From Opitutaceae bacterium (GTDB lineage Bacteria; Verrucomicrobiota; Verrucomicrobiia; Opitutales; Opitutaceae), in contig JAHFTC010000011.1 of the NCBI GenBank assembly GCA_023269585.1, forward strand, positions 1 to 55,373: 55,373 bases of DNA. Reading direction: 5' to 3'. This document shows, one piece after another, positions 36,775 through 45,403 of the stretch (its first letter is position 1; every line of letters starts with the position of its first letter). The position numbers were made by a program, and so were the translations under genes. The notes under the pieces were generated by a model. It had not been told where the DNA came from. It ran no database searches and saw nothing but the letters and a program-made list of their open reading frames with translations.

Positions 36775-37287
36775 ATGTCTGACCACCGGCCATTGATGAT
36801 GCGCGCCAACCGGGCCCTCGGCTCGAGCTTGGTGGAGCACAATCTCATCACCGTCGAGGCGCTGGACGCGGCCAATGAGCGGCTGCTCGAGCTCAATGCC
36901 AACGAGAGCAACGAGAACGTCTCGCTGCTCCACATCCTCGTCTACGAGAAGCAGTCGCTCACCGAGGAGCAGGTGCTCAGCTACGAGGTCGAGGAGATGG
37001 GCCTCGGCATGGTCGATCTTTCCAACTACGACCAGCCCTACGATCTGCGCAAGAAGCTCGAGCTCGATGCCTGCCGCGCGACCTGGACGGTGCCCCTCGA
37101 TGTCGAGGAAGGGATGCATTTCCTCGCCACCGCCTACTATCTTAGCCCGGCCGTTCGTTCGTATTGGGAGCGCCAGCTCGAGACGCCGATCCTGTGGTTC
37201 GTGACGAGCATGGAGAACATCGGCGACTTCCTGCGGAAGCTGCAGATCGAACGCGACAACGAAGGCATGGGCCTCCGGAATAAGTAG
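36775..37287 (+). CDS. Stand-alone MshEN (GspE N-terminal) domain protein
   Basis: This 170-residue protein resembles the N-terminal domain of type II secretion/type IV pilus ATPases (GspE_N or MshEN) but lacks the ATPase domain. [20 protein letters not shown] and [17 protein letters not shown] match the helix-turn patterns of that domain, which in some ATPases binds cyclic di-GMP. It starts 12 bases before the end of the gap to pilB's neighbour and ends 11 bases before pilB, so the two are coupled. It may regulate PilB. Confidence 0.8.
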   Translation: MSDHRPLMMRANRALGSSLVEHNLITVEALDAANERLLELNANESNENVSLLHILVYEKQSLTEEQVLSYEVEEMGLGMVDLSNYDQPYDLRKKLELDACRATWTVPLDVEEGMHFLATAYYLSPAVRSYWERQLETPILWFVTSMENIGDFLRKLQIERDNEGMGLRNK

Positions 37288-37298
37288 AACCCCGCACC

Positions 37299-39011
37299 AT
37301 GCCGCTCGGACGTCTCCAGACTTTGCTCATCGACAAGCTCGAGGAAATGGGCCGCCTCACGGCGGAGCAGCGCGTCGCGATCGTCGCCACCCCGCAGGAT
37401 CTGCCGGGCGAGGCGCTCGATCAGATGCTGCACAAGGAGTACAAGATCTCCCCCTTCCAGATCCTGCTCGGCAAATCCAAGGCCTACGGCATCGCCCCGT
37501 TCCTGGTGTCCCGGTTCAAGGTCAACAACGGCACCTTCGAGAAGCTCGACCGCGCGTTCTGCCAGCAGAACATCGTGCTCCCGGTCGGCCAGGTGGGGCA
37601 GACGATCATCATCGCGCTCGCCAACCCCTTCGAGCTGAGCGTCACCGCCAAGATCGGCGAGATCACCGGCATGCGCGTCGTGCGCCTGCTCAGCATCGAG
37701 AAGGAGATCCGCGACAAGCTCGCCGCGGACGCCAACCGCGAGAGCCAGCAGTTCGACGATGTCGTCGGCAAGATCGGCGTGGAGTTCCAGGAGGTGGAAA
37801 AGGAGCTCGAGCGGCAGGACGCCACCTCCGAGGAGTCCGCCCCGATCATCCTCCTGGCCAACCGCATCATCGAGGATGCGTACCTCTCCGGCGCCTCGGA
37901 CATCCACATCGAGCCGTGGGAGAAGGAGGTCCTTGTCCGCTACCGCATCGACGGCAACTGCCAGGAGAAGCTCCGCCTGCCGGCCAAGGTCGGCCCGGCG
38001 CTGGTCGCCCGCCTGAAGATCATGTGCAACCTCGACATCGCCGAGCGGCGGTTGCCGCAGGACGGGCGCATCGTCTTCAAGAACTACACCCGCAAGAACG
38101 TCGACATCGACCTGCGCGTCTCCACCGCACCGCTCAACCACGGCGAGGGCGTGGTCATGCGTATCCTCGACAAGCAGAAGTCCACGCTGCCGTTGCAGAT
38201 GCTCGGCTTCTCCGAGGAGAACCTCGCCAAGTACCGCGATGTCATCCGCCAGCCCTACGGCATGATCCTGCACTGCGGCCCCACCGGCTCGGGCAAATCG
38301 ATGACGCTCTACTCCGCGCTCAACGAGATCAACAGCCCCGAGCTCGTCATCCGCACCGCCGAGGATCCGATCGAATACACCCTCGCCGGTATCAACCAGA
38401 TGCAGATGCACCGGTTGATCGGCCTCACCTTCGCGAGCGCGCTGCGCGCCTTCCTCCGCCAGGACCCCGACATCATTCTCGTCGGCGAAATCCGCGACAA
38501 GGAGACGGCGGACATCGCCGTCGAGGCCGCGCTCACCGGTCACCTTCTCCTCTCCACGCTGCACACCAACGACGCTCCGAGCACGGTGGCCCGTCTCACC
38601 GACATGGGCATCGAGCCGTTCATGATCTCATCCTCGATGCTGTGTGTGTGCGCCCAACGCCTCATGCGCCGCGTCTGCAAGGTCTGCAAGATGCCGCACG
38701 AGCCGATCCCGCGGGAAAAGGAGCTGCTCGAACAGGCCATTGGCTGGAGCGGCCCGATCTTCAAGGCCAACCCCCGCGGCTGTCCGAAGTGCGGCGGCAC
38801 CGGCTACAAGGGCCGCGTCGGTATCCACGAGCTGATGGTGGTGTCCGAGGAGCTGGTCGCCGGCATCAACAAGGGCTTGGAAACGGCCGAGCTCAAGAAG
38901 ATCGCCATGCGCAACGGCATGAAGACCCTCCACCAGGACTCCATGCTGAAGGTGAAGGAAGGCCTCTCCACGATGGAGGAGTCCCTCGGCACCGTCCCGC
39001 CGGATCTCTGA
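37299..39011 (+). CDS. pilB: PilB/GspE-type secretion ATPase
   Basis: This is a 570-residue assembly ATPase for a type IV pilus or type II secretion system. It has an N-terminal MshEN-type domain (about 1-150), a linker, then the ATPase: [20 protein letters not shown], Walker A GPTGSGKS (about 327-334), Walker B/His box [17 protein letters not shown] and [11 protein letters not shown]-terminal zinc site follows, with Cys pairs in CKVCKMPH and CPKCGGTGY. No pilC, pilT or pilin gene is in the window, so the exact machine is not decided. The stop codon abuts the opposing rhomboid stop. Confidence 0.93.
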   Translation: MPLGRLQTLLIDKLEEMGRLTAEQRVAIVATPQDLPGEALDQMLHKEYKISPFQILLGKSKAYGIAPFLVSRFKVNNGTFEKLDRAFCQQNIVLPVGQVGQTIIIALANPFELSVTAKIGEITGMRVVRLLSIEKEIRDKLAADANRESQQFDDVVGKIGVEFQEVEKELERQDATSEESAPIILLANRIIEDAYLSGASDIHIEPWEKEVLVRYRIDGNCQEKLRLPAKVGPALVARLKIMCNLDIAERRLPQDGRIVFKNYTRKNVDIDLRVSTAPLNHGEGVVMRILDKQKSTLPLQMLGFSEENLAKYRDVIRQPYGMILHCGPTGSGKSMTLYSALNEINSPELVIRTAEDPIEYTLAGINQMQMHRLIGLTFASALRAFLRQDPDIILVGEIRDKETADIAVEAALTGHLLLSTLHTNDAPSTVARLTDMGIEPFMISSSMLCVCAQRLMRRVCKVCKMPHEPIPREKELLEQAIGWSGPIFKANPRGCPKCGGTGYKGRVGIHELMVVSEELVAGINKGLETAELKKIAMRNGMKTLHQDSMLKVKEGLSTMEESLGTVPPDL

Positions 39012-40160
39012 TCAGTCGGCGACCACCGGGTGTTGCGCGCGGGCGAAGGCGGGGCTCGCGAAGTACCCGAGGCTGGCGACGCGTCGCCATTCCTGCATCC
39101 CCTCGGCCCAATACCACCAGCGGGACGTGTCTGCCGTGAGCGACAAGGTGGCGAGAAATTCGCCGCGGCGCACGGGACCGAGCCGTTGGGCGCCGTCGAA
39201 ATAGAAGTAGCGCACATCGGGAAGCTCGGGCGGCCACGCGGCGGGGCGCCCGGCCTCGGCGGTTGCGGCCGCCTTCGCCGCCGTCTTGAGCGGGATGGTG
39301 CGCCGGGAGCCGAATTGCACCGCGGCCGTGCTGGCGGCCGGCCTCGCCCCGGCCATCGATCGAGCCAACGTCAGACGGGGGCGCGCGGCGTCGACGGTGG
39401 GCAGCTCGATCGCCGGCAGCTCGGAGTACTCGTGCATGACGGCCCGCGCCATCCGCCGGAGCTCGGCCCGCGCTTCCTCCGCCGCGCGGATCTTGTGCGG
39501 AGGTAGGCGTCGGAGAAGGACGTCGAGGAGCGACGCGTTGTCGAACTCGGTGAGCTGCACGAATCCGAGCGACAACAACAACAGGCCGCCGCCCACGCCG
39601 GCGGCCGTGCCGCCCAGCTGCGCCCAATAGGCGGCCGGTCCGAGGTCGAACCAGGCACCGACCGCGTCCCATGCCATCCAGTACAGTGCCACGCCCCAGA
39701 GCGGGAAGCTCACCGAGCGCGTGGCGAAGAGCACGGAGTAGTAGAGATTCACGCGGTTGGTCGGAAAGAAGGCCACGGAGAGCCCGACCAACCCGGCGAT
39801 CGCCCCGCTCGAACCGACGAGGGGTGCGCCGCCGAAGAGCAGATGCACAAAGCCGGCGAAGGCTCCGATGCCGAAATAGAGACCGAGGAAACCGAGGTTG
39901 CCGACCGTGCCGCAGACCGCGTTGCCGAAGACCCAAAGAAAAACCATGTTGCCCAGCAGATGCGCGATGCTGCCATGGGCGAAGAGATAGCCGAGGAACG
40001 CCTCCGGCCCGCCGAGCCCGAGGGAAAGATACTGGTTGGCGGCTCCGGCCGAGATGCCCCCGAACTGGATCATCAGGCTCGCTCCCATGGTGCACGCAAG
40101 GACCACCCAGCTGGCCCAGGGTTCATGGCGGTAGAGGGTCTCGATGTGGTAGGGGAGCAC
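39012..40160 (-). CDS. Rhomboid-family membrane protein with C-terminal GYF-like domain; catalytic His missing
   Basis: This 382-residue protein has a six-helix rhomboid core (about 15-215): HLLGNMVFLWVFGN (His67, Asn71) and GSSGAIAGLVG with the catalytic Ser118. The helix that should carry the second dyad residue (AHxxG) reads YWAQLGG, so Gln181 replaces His. Proteolysis is therefore doubtful. A soluble linker follows, then a C-terminal GYF_2-like domain (about 314-382; YFYFDGAQRLGPVRRGEF, WYWAEGMQEW). It starts at GTG 40160. Its stop is immediately adjacent to the pilB stop on the other strand. Confidence 0.88.
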   Translation of the reverse strand: MLPYHIETLYRHEPWASWVVLACTMGASLMIQFGGISAGAANQYLSLGLGGPEAFLGYLFAHGSIAHLLGNMVFLWVFGNAVCGTVGNLGFLGLYFGIGAFAGFVHLLFGGAPLVGSSGAIAGLVGLSVAFFPTNRVNLYYSVLFATRSVSFPLWGVALYWMAWDAVGAWFDLGPAAYWAQLGGTAAGVGGGLLLLSLGFVQLTEFDNASLLDVLLRRLPPHKIRAAEEARAELRRMARAVMHEYSELPAIELPTVDAARPRLTLARSMAGARPAASTAAVQFGSRRTIPLKTAAKAAATAEAGRPAAWPPELPDVRYFYFDGAQRLGPVRRGEFLATLSLTADTSRWWYWAEGMQEWRRVASLGYFASPAFARAQHPVVAD

Positions 40161-40306
40161 GTGGGGTTTGCAGGTCCGATCGTGGCGACCGCCGCTGTTT
40201 CGTCAAAACCGGAGTCCGGCGACTCTGAGGTTCACGAATTCGTGATCGGGCCGGTGCCGGCGGGGCGGCGCCGGCTGGGTGCCGAAAACACGGAGACGGA
40301 GCCCGG

Positions 40307-41602
40307 TCAGGGCGCGCCCCCGGCAACCGGTTCCAGATCGCCGGCGAGCGTGCCGGGCAGCAGGCGGACCACGGTGAGAAGCCGGACGAGGGAGCGTCCG
40401 CGCTCCGCCTTGCCCGCCTCGGCGATGAGCGAGTGGAGGGCGCAGCGCACGAACAGTTCGTTGTCGAGCAGGAGCGGCGGCACCTCGCCCCGGCTGTCAC
40501 GGACCTCGCGCACTCGTTTCTCCAGCAGCGGGGCGAGCCATGCGCCCTCGGTGCCGGCGGACACCCGGGCGAACGATTCGAGGGCCTCTTCCTTGCGGCC
40601 GTCGGCCAGGAGACGCTCGCCGGAGAGGAAGACCACGAGCGGGTTGTCCGGCCAGATCCGCACGGTGAGCGCGAGCTCCCGGTCCATCTGCTTCCAGTCC
40701 TTTTCCGCGGCGTGGCAATAGGCGAGAACGGCGTGGATCGCCGCGAGGAGCTGGCGGCCCTGCTCGGTGTCGCCGGAGAGCTTCGACGCTTCGAGCGCAG
40801 CCAGTTGCGTGAACCCGACGCGGCTGAGGGCGAACGCGCGGGCCAGTGGCACGAGCGCGGCGTGGGTGGGCTGCGCGAACGTGGCGCGGTCGACTCGGTC
40901 GAGCTCGACGAACGCAAAGCCGGTCTTCCCGAGAACGGTGTAGGCCAGGCCGAGGCAGAGCGCGAATTCGGGCGGTTCGGCCCGATTGAAGCAGTCGATG
41001 CGCTCGGCGGTGCGGAGCCAGTCCTCGCGTGTCAGTTGTGTGGTGACAGAATCGGTGGCCGTGGCGACGGGGGTGATGTCAGCCAGCGCGGCGGCGAGTT
41101 CGGCGGCTTCGCGCACGAACCGGGGCAACGAGTCGAGGTCGGTTTCGGCGGCCTGGCGCGCGGCGGCGGCAAGGGCCTCGAGGAGCCGGGGGACCGCGAC
41201 ATCGCGGGCCGCGCGGTAGGCGCGGACTTTCAGTCCGCCCATGAGCGCGGCGAGGTCGCGGCGTTCTGTCGCCAGTCGGTGGAGCCGCCGGATCTCGGCC
41301 ACCAGCGGCTCGGCCTGCGTCTGGGCGGAGGCGACGGCGGTGTCCTGCGGGTGTTTCTTCTGGAGCGCGAGCAGGGCGGCATAGGCCTTGGCGGCGTGTT
41401 TGGCGGGTTTTTCGAGAGCGTCGGCCTGTTCCGCGGATGGGTCGGCGGGAAACTGTGCCCGGATCGCGGTGATCGTGGCGGTCTGCGCGGCGGCCTGTTC
41501 GGCGGGCGCTGGGCGACGGCAGCCGTTCCCGAGACCGGGGAGGGCGAGGAGCAGGAGCGCGGTGAGCAGGGCGGTCCAGGAGGGAAGGCGAAGCGGAAGC
41601 AT
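40307..41602 (-). CDS. Helical repeat lipoprotein, unknown function
   Basis: This 431-residue protein has a lipoprotein signal (LLLLALPGLGNGC). The mature part is Ala-rich and helical, with TPR-like helix pairs, for example EKDWKQMDRELALTVRIWP, SGERLLADGRKEEALESF and a terminal GRSLVRLLTVVRLLPG. There is no catalytic motif. It lies 27 bases downstream of the fused membrane/spermidine-synthase gene, with which it is probably co-transcribed. Function unknown; a scaffold or sensor in the periplasm is likely but unproven. Confidence 0.8.
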   Translation of the reverse strand: MLPLRLPSWTALLTALLLLALPGLGNGCRRPAPAEQAAAQTATITAIRAQFPADPSAEQADALEKPAKHAAKAYAALLALQKKHPQDTAVASAQTQAEPLVAEIRRLHRLATERRDLAALMGGLKVRAYRAARDVAVPRLLEALAAAARQAAETDLDSLPRFVREAAELAAALADITPVATATDSVTTQLTREDWLRTAERIDCFNRAEPPEFALCLGLAYTVLGKTGFAFVELDRVDRATFAQPTHAALVPLARAFALSRVGFTQLAALEASKLSGDTEQGRQLLAAIHAVLAYCHAAEKDWKQMDRELALTVRIWPDNPLVVFLSGERLLADGRKEEALESFARVSAGTEGAWLAPLLEKRVREVRDSRGEVPPLLLDNELFVRCALHSLIAEAGKAERGRSLVRLLTVVRLLPGTLAGDLEPVAGGAP

Positions 41603-41629
41603 GGCAGGAGCGGACGGAGGGCAGCGGTG

Positions 41630-43831
41630 TTATTGCCAGCGCATTACACTGAGCACGGAGGAGAAGTCGTCGCGCCAGACCTGGCTGGGCGGACAGGTTC
41701 GGGCGGGGATCCAGTCGTTGGCGGTCGGGGGGAGCCAGGGAGGGCGCGGGCCGGAATAGAACAGCATCCACGTGGAAGCCATCCGGCCGAGGTCGTCGCT
41801 CTCGCCGTCGACGCACGTCTGGGCGGTGAGACCACGGTCGGCCGCGATGCCGCCGAGGATGGGTTCGAGGTCGAGGTGGTTGTTGGAGATGTGGCAGAGG
41901 ATCGCCCCTCCGGGTTTGAGCTTGGAGTGGTAGAGCGCGAACGCCTCGCGGGTCATCAGGTGGACCGGGATGGCGTCGGAGCTGAAGGCGTCGATCACGA
42001 GCACGTCGAACTGGTGGTCGGGTTCGCGGGCGAGGGTGAGGCGGGCGTCGCCGAGGACGAGGCGCGGAGGCGTGGGGGCGTCGTGGAGGAAGGTGAAGTA
42101 GCGCGGATCGGCGGCGATGCGTGCGACGACCGGATCGATCTCGAAGAACGTCCACGCCTGGCCGGGCGCGGCGTAGACGGCGAGCGAACCGGCGCCGAGG
42201 CCGACGAGGCCCACGCGGGCACCCGGTTCGCGGGCGAGGGCGGCGAGCACGCGGCCGGACGGGCTGCGGTCGTGGTAGTACGAGAATGCGGTGCGTCGGC
42301 TGCCGGGCTCTGTACTCTGGATGCCGTGGATGGTGAGCCCGTGGTAGAGATGGCGGACGCCGGTTGTGGTGTCCTCGGTGACACGGTTGATGCCGAAGAA
42401 GCTGCGCTCGATGTGGAGCTGGCGGCCCGGCGTGACGGTCGCGGCCTGGCCGGCGAAGAACAGCACGGCCAGGGCGACGGTGAATGGGGCGGGCCGTTTC
42501 GAGGCGAGAAAGCACGCGAGTGCCGGTGCGGCCATGAGGAGCAGGGGGGCGGCGGGCACGGTGGCGAGCGGCAGCGTGCGAAGCAGCAGGAGAGCGAGGC
42601 CGGCGCAGGCGACCGCGACGACGGCGGCGAGGCGGGCGGGGCGGACGTCGGCGGGGGCCGCCGCCTCCGGGCGCAGGGCGTGGAGGCAGGCGAGGAGCAG
42701 GACGAGCGGGTATTCGAAATGGGTGTCGAAGAGGACGGGGGCCAGTAGCGCGTTGAAGATGCCCCCGAGGACACCGCCGACGGAGAGCCAGAGATAGAAC
42801 TCGGTGAGATGGGCCGGTCCGGGGCGGGTGGCGGAGAGCCGGCGGTGGCAGAGCAGCGCGGCGACGAAGAAGACGGCGAGATTGAGCAGGATCAGCGTCG
42901 CGATCGGCTGGATGCGAACGTGGAGCGCGACCACGAGCACGAGCGGAACGGCCAGCATCGCGAGGGTGCGCCGGAGCACGTGGTCGGACGGGACCTGCCA
43001 GGACGAGAACGCGAGGATGAAGGTACCGAGGTAGAGCGCCAGCGGCAGGATCCAGAGCAACGGCACCGCGGCGACCTCGCTGGTCACGAACGCGGTGACG
43101 CCCAGGAGCAGGCTGGAGGGGATGAACGCCCCGAGCACCCACAGCGCTCGCCGGCGCAGCGTGGGCGTGGGCTCGGGAGCTTCGGTCGCGGCGCAGGCGG
43201 ACGAAGCGGCGTGGGCGGCGGACGGGCCGGTGGGCCGCGGGGCGCGCTGGAAGGCGGAGCGCGCGGCGGCGAGCGTCAGCAGTGCGAGCAGCGCGTAGCC
43301 ATAGCCCCAGAGTTGCTGTTGCAGGCGAAGGCTTAGGAACGGTTCAACCACCACCGGGTACGCCAGCAGCGCGAGCAAGCTGCCGACATTGCTCGCGACG
43401 TAGAGGAAGTAGGGGTTGCCGGCGCGGGCGTGGCCGCTGGCGCCGAGCCAGTGCTGGATCGTCGGGCTGGTGGTGGAGAGCGCGAAGAAGGGCGCGCCGA
43501 TCGTCACAAGCATGAAACCGAGCAACCAGAGCGTCGGATACGAGGTGGCAGTCGGATCGGCGCCGGCCGGGATCGAGAGCGGCAGGAGCAGCACCGGCAA
43601 CGCGACGATGAGGACCTGCAGCACGGCGTGGCGGCGGGCGCCGAGCAGGCGCGGCCCGAAGTGTGCGAACGCGTAACCACCGAGCAGGCACGCTTGGAAG
43701 AACAGCATCGCGGTGTTCCAGACGCCGGGCGCGCCACCGAGGAGCGGCAGCACCATCTTCGCGAACAACGGCTGCACCAGGAAGAGCAGCGTGGCGCTGA
43801 GGAAGGTGGTCAGGAGGAAGACGGGGAGCAT
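41630..43831 (-). CDS. Fused multi-spanning membrane/spermidine synthase-like protein
   Basis: This is a 733-residue protein. About twelve to fourteen hydrophobic segments fill residues 1-490, in the style of an MFS-like module (LLTTFLSATLLFLVQPLFAK). A cytoplasmic Rossmann domain follows (about 500-733) resembling spermidine synthases: VGLVGLGAGSLAVYA for the cofactor, FFEIDP and DVLVIDAFSSDAIPVHL. The acidic DPxGP loop of true spermidine synthases is not seen. ATG 43831 starts at the first helix; the frame stays open to 44056. The substrate is unknown. It is a known but uncharacterised bacterial fusion type. Confidence 0.85.
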   Translation of the reverse strand: MLPVFLLTTFLSATLLFLVQPLFAKMVLPLLGGAPGVWNTAMLFFQACLLGGYAFAHFGPRLLGARRHAVLQVLIVALPVLLLPLSIPAGADPTATSYPTLWLLGFMLVTIGAPFFALSTTSPTIQHWLGASGHARAGNPYFLYVASNVGSLLALLAYPVVVEPFLSLRLQQQLWGYGYALLALLTLAAARSAFQRAPRPTGPSAAHAASSACAATEAPEPTPTLRRRALWVLGAFIPSSLLLGVTAFVTSEVAAVPLLWILPLALYLGTFILAFSSWQVPSDHVLRRTLAMLAVPLVLVVALHVRIQPIATLILLNLAVFFVAALLCHRRLSATRPGPAHLTEFYLWLSVGGVLGGIFNALLAPVLFDTHFEYPLVLLLACLHALRPEAAAPADVRPARLAAVVAVACAGLALLLLRTLPLATVPAAPLLLMAAPALACFLASKRPAPFTVALAVLFFAGQAATVTPGRQLHIERSFFGINRVTEDTTTGVRHLYHGLTIHGIQSTEPGSRRTAFSYYHDRSPSGRVLAALAREPGARVGLVGLGAGSLAVYAAPGQAWTFFEIDPVVARIAADPRYFTFLHDAPTPPRLVLGDARLTLAREPDHQFDVLVIDAFSSDAIPVHLMTREAFALYHSKLKPGGAILCHISNNHLDLEPILGGIAADRGLTAQTCVDGESDDLGRMASTWMLFYSGPRPPWLPPTANDWIPARTCPPSQVWRDDFSSVLSVMRWQ

Positions 43832-44139
43832 GCGGCGGTTCCAGAGTCCCGCATGGAATCCGGAAAGCAAGGATGACCCTGCGCGATTCGGCGGTCCGGC
43901 CGTTCGGAGGGCGGTGGCGATCGCAGGAGCGGAAACGGTTCGGTTCCGGCCCGTCGCCGGCTGGCGCGCCCTTGACGGGCTGTGGCCCGTGGCCGGACAC
44001 TCGGCGATCGAGTCCGGTCGCGCACACCACCAACCCACCACCCCTTGCCTGATCACACTTCCATTCTACCGGTCGTCTGTCGCGCGCCGGCGGAAACCCG
44101 CCGCGAGACCGAGCGGACGCGGGCGTCGGAGGGGCGAGG
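43832..44139. other. Divergent intergenic region without a gene
   Basis: These 308 bases separate the fused membrane gene (minus) from the pseudouridine synthase gene (plus). I see no convincing coding sequence. A TTGACG occurs near 43972, and a locally AT-richer patch (TGATCACACTTCCATTCTACC, about 44049-44069) may include promoter elements. Neither has a good partner box. The membrane gene's alternative upstream starts fall here. Confidence 0.5.
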
Positions 44140-44982
44140 ATGAGCGCTTCCGGTTACGATCGGCCGATCGGGCCGTGGCCACGCAAGGAGACACCGCCGG
44201 AGGCGATCCGCTTGATCGCGCCGGAGGAGTTGCGCGCGTGGATCCTCTTTGAGGACGAGCACCTGCTCGTGCTCAACAAGCCCGGCGACGTTGTTTGCCA
44301 TCCCTCCAAGGCCGGCCCGTGGTCGAGTCTGGTCGGCGCGGCGCGTGAGTATCTTGGTGGTGGCGCGGTGCATCTGGTCTTCCGGCTCGATCGTGAGACC
44401 AGCGGGGTGGTGCTCATCGCCAAGGACGAGCGCACCGCGCAACAGCTGCAAAAGGTGACGTTGAAACGTAGGTACGCCAAGGTCTACCACGCGATCCTCG
44501 TTGGGGAGCTGGCCGGCGAGACGCTCGTCGACCAACCGCTCGGGCCCGACTTCAGCGGCCCGGTCACGGCGAAGACCGGTGTGGTGCCGGCGGGGCAGGG
44601 GAAACCGGCGGTGACGCGGTTCGCGCCGCTCGCGGTCGGCGGCGGGTTCACGCTGGCGCGCGTCACGACCGAGACCGGGCGCAAGCACCAGATCCGCGCG
44701 CACGCCCAATGGCTCGGGGACCCGCTCGTCGGCGACAAGATCTACGGCCCCGACCAGCGGCTGTACCTCGAGTTCATCGAGACCGGCTGGACGCCCGTTC
44801 TCGAGGCACGGCTGCTGTTGCGGCGGCAAGCGCTGCACTGCGCCGAGATCGCCCTGACGCTGGCCGGCGAGCGGCACGTGTTCCGCGCCAGCCTGCCGGA
44901 CGACCTTGCGGAGTTCGCGGTGCAACAGATGGGCGAGGCGGTGTGTTCGATGGTGGCCCGGCTGCAGGGGCTGGCGGGGTGA
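44140..44982 (+). CDS. RluA-family pseudouridine synthase
   Basis: This 280-residue protein matches the RluA superfamily: LLVLNKPGDVVCHPS, the catalytic motif FRLDRETSGVVL with Asp84 (the usual HRLDRxTSG has His at its first position) and TETGRKHQIRAHAQWLGDPLVGD. There is no S4 domain. The RNA target, rRNA or tRNA, cannot be told. Its position next to an unrelated antitoxin remnant carries no functional hint. Confidence 0.88.
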   Translation: MSASGYDRPIGPWPRKETPPEAIRLIAPEELRAWILFEDEHLLVLNKPGDVVCHPSKAGPWSSLVGAAREYLGGGAVHLVFRLDRETSGVVLIAKDERTAQQLQKVTLKRRYAKVYHAILVGELAGETLVDQPLGPDFSGPVTAKTGVVPAGQGKPAVTRFAPLAVGGGFTLARVTTETGRKHQIRAHAQWLGDPLVGDKIYGPDQRLYLEFIETGWTPVLEARLLLRRQALHCAEIALTLAGERHVFRASLPDDLAEFAVQQMGEAVCSMVARLQGLAG

Positions 44983-45094
44983 GGCGAATCCCGTTTGTGA
45001 AGGCGTGGCAGGTCCACCTGCTCCGACCGGGACGCTGGCTGGTGAGCCTGCGAGCGCCCCCGCGGCATCGGGAGCTTGCGAAACGCAATGCGGC

Positions 45095-45105
45095 AATGCA
45101 GCATT
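45095..45105. promoter_or_regulatory. Candidate AbrB-type operator at the antitoxin start
   Basis: The palindrome AATGCaGCATT lies just upstream of the antitoxin ATG at 45111, and an extra GCAATGC half-site precedes it. Antitoxins of this kind commonly repress their own promoter, so it is a candidate operator. It overlaps the alternative start ATG 45096. Confidence 0.25.
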
Positions 45106-45110
45106 ACGGC

Positions 45111-45359
45111 ATGACGACACTGGCTCTCTCCAAGCGCGGCAGCCTGACGCTCCCCCCGGAACTCCGTCGCAAACTGGGCCTCGATAAGCTACGGAATCCG
45201 CTGCTTCTGGTCGAGGAGCGCGACGGCGGCCTGTTTCTGCAACCGGCCGTTGCGATGCCCGTGCGCGACCTGCCGAAGGGGCAGATCCAAGCATGGATTT
45301 CCCAGGACGAGGCTGACATGGAAGCGTTCAAGGTAGCGGGAAAGGCAAAAAAGAAGTGA
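45111..45359 (+). CDS. AbrB/SpoVT-type antitoxin-like protein
   Basis: This 82-residue protein has an N-terminal swapped-hairpin AbrB DNA-binding domain: LALSKRGSLTLPPELRRKLGL, then LLVEERDGGLFLQP. A C-terminal helix follows with acidic/Lys character (ISQDEADMEAFKVAGKAKKK) of the kind that wraps a PIN toxin. ATG 45111 is preferred; ATG 45096 is in frame. The stop overlaps a GTG (GTGA) that opens a 15-codon PIN-like stub, so this is the antitoxin half of a broken VapBC-type pair. Confidence 0.75.
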   Translation: MTTLALSKRGSLTLPPELRRKLGLDKLRNPLLLVEERDGGLFLQPAVAMPVRDLPKGQIQAWISQDEADMEAFKVAGKAKKK

Positions 45360-45403
45360 GCCTCTTCCTCGGTACCAGCGTGGCCAACCGATCTCTCATA
45401 TGA
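45356..45403 (+). pseudogene. Remnant of a PIN-domain (VapC-type) toxin, first 15 codons only
   Basis: Starting at the GTG overlapping the antitoxin stop, the frame reads VSLFLGTSV..., then stops at TGA after 15 codons. PIN toxins characteristically begin SLFLDTSV..., where the Asp binds the catalytic metal. Here that position is Gly (GGT rather than GAT) and nothing of the rest is recognisable downstream. The overlap with the antitoxin is the typical arrangement of a complete pair. The reading is short, so chance is not fully excluded. Confidence 0.55.

Noticed and set aside
40433-42748. A 771-codon open frame on the plus strand
   Set aside because: It is antisense to the helical lipoprotein and the fused membrane gene, is Gly/Glu/Arg-rich with no motif, and results from high GC at third positions.
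43973-44139. Promoter for the pseudouridine synthase gene
   Set aside because: A TTGACG is present, but no acceptable -10 box lies at the right distance, so it was not listed as a promoter.
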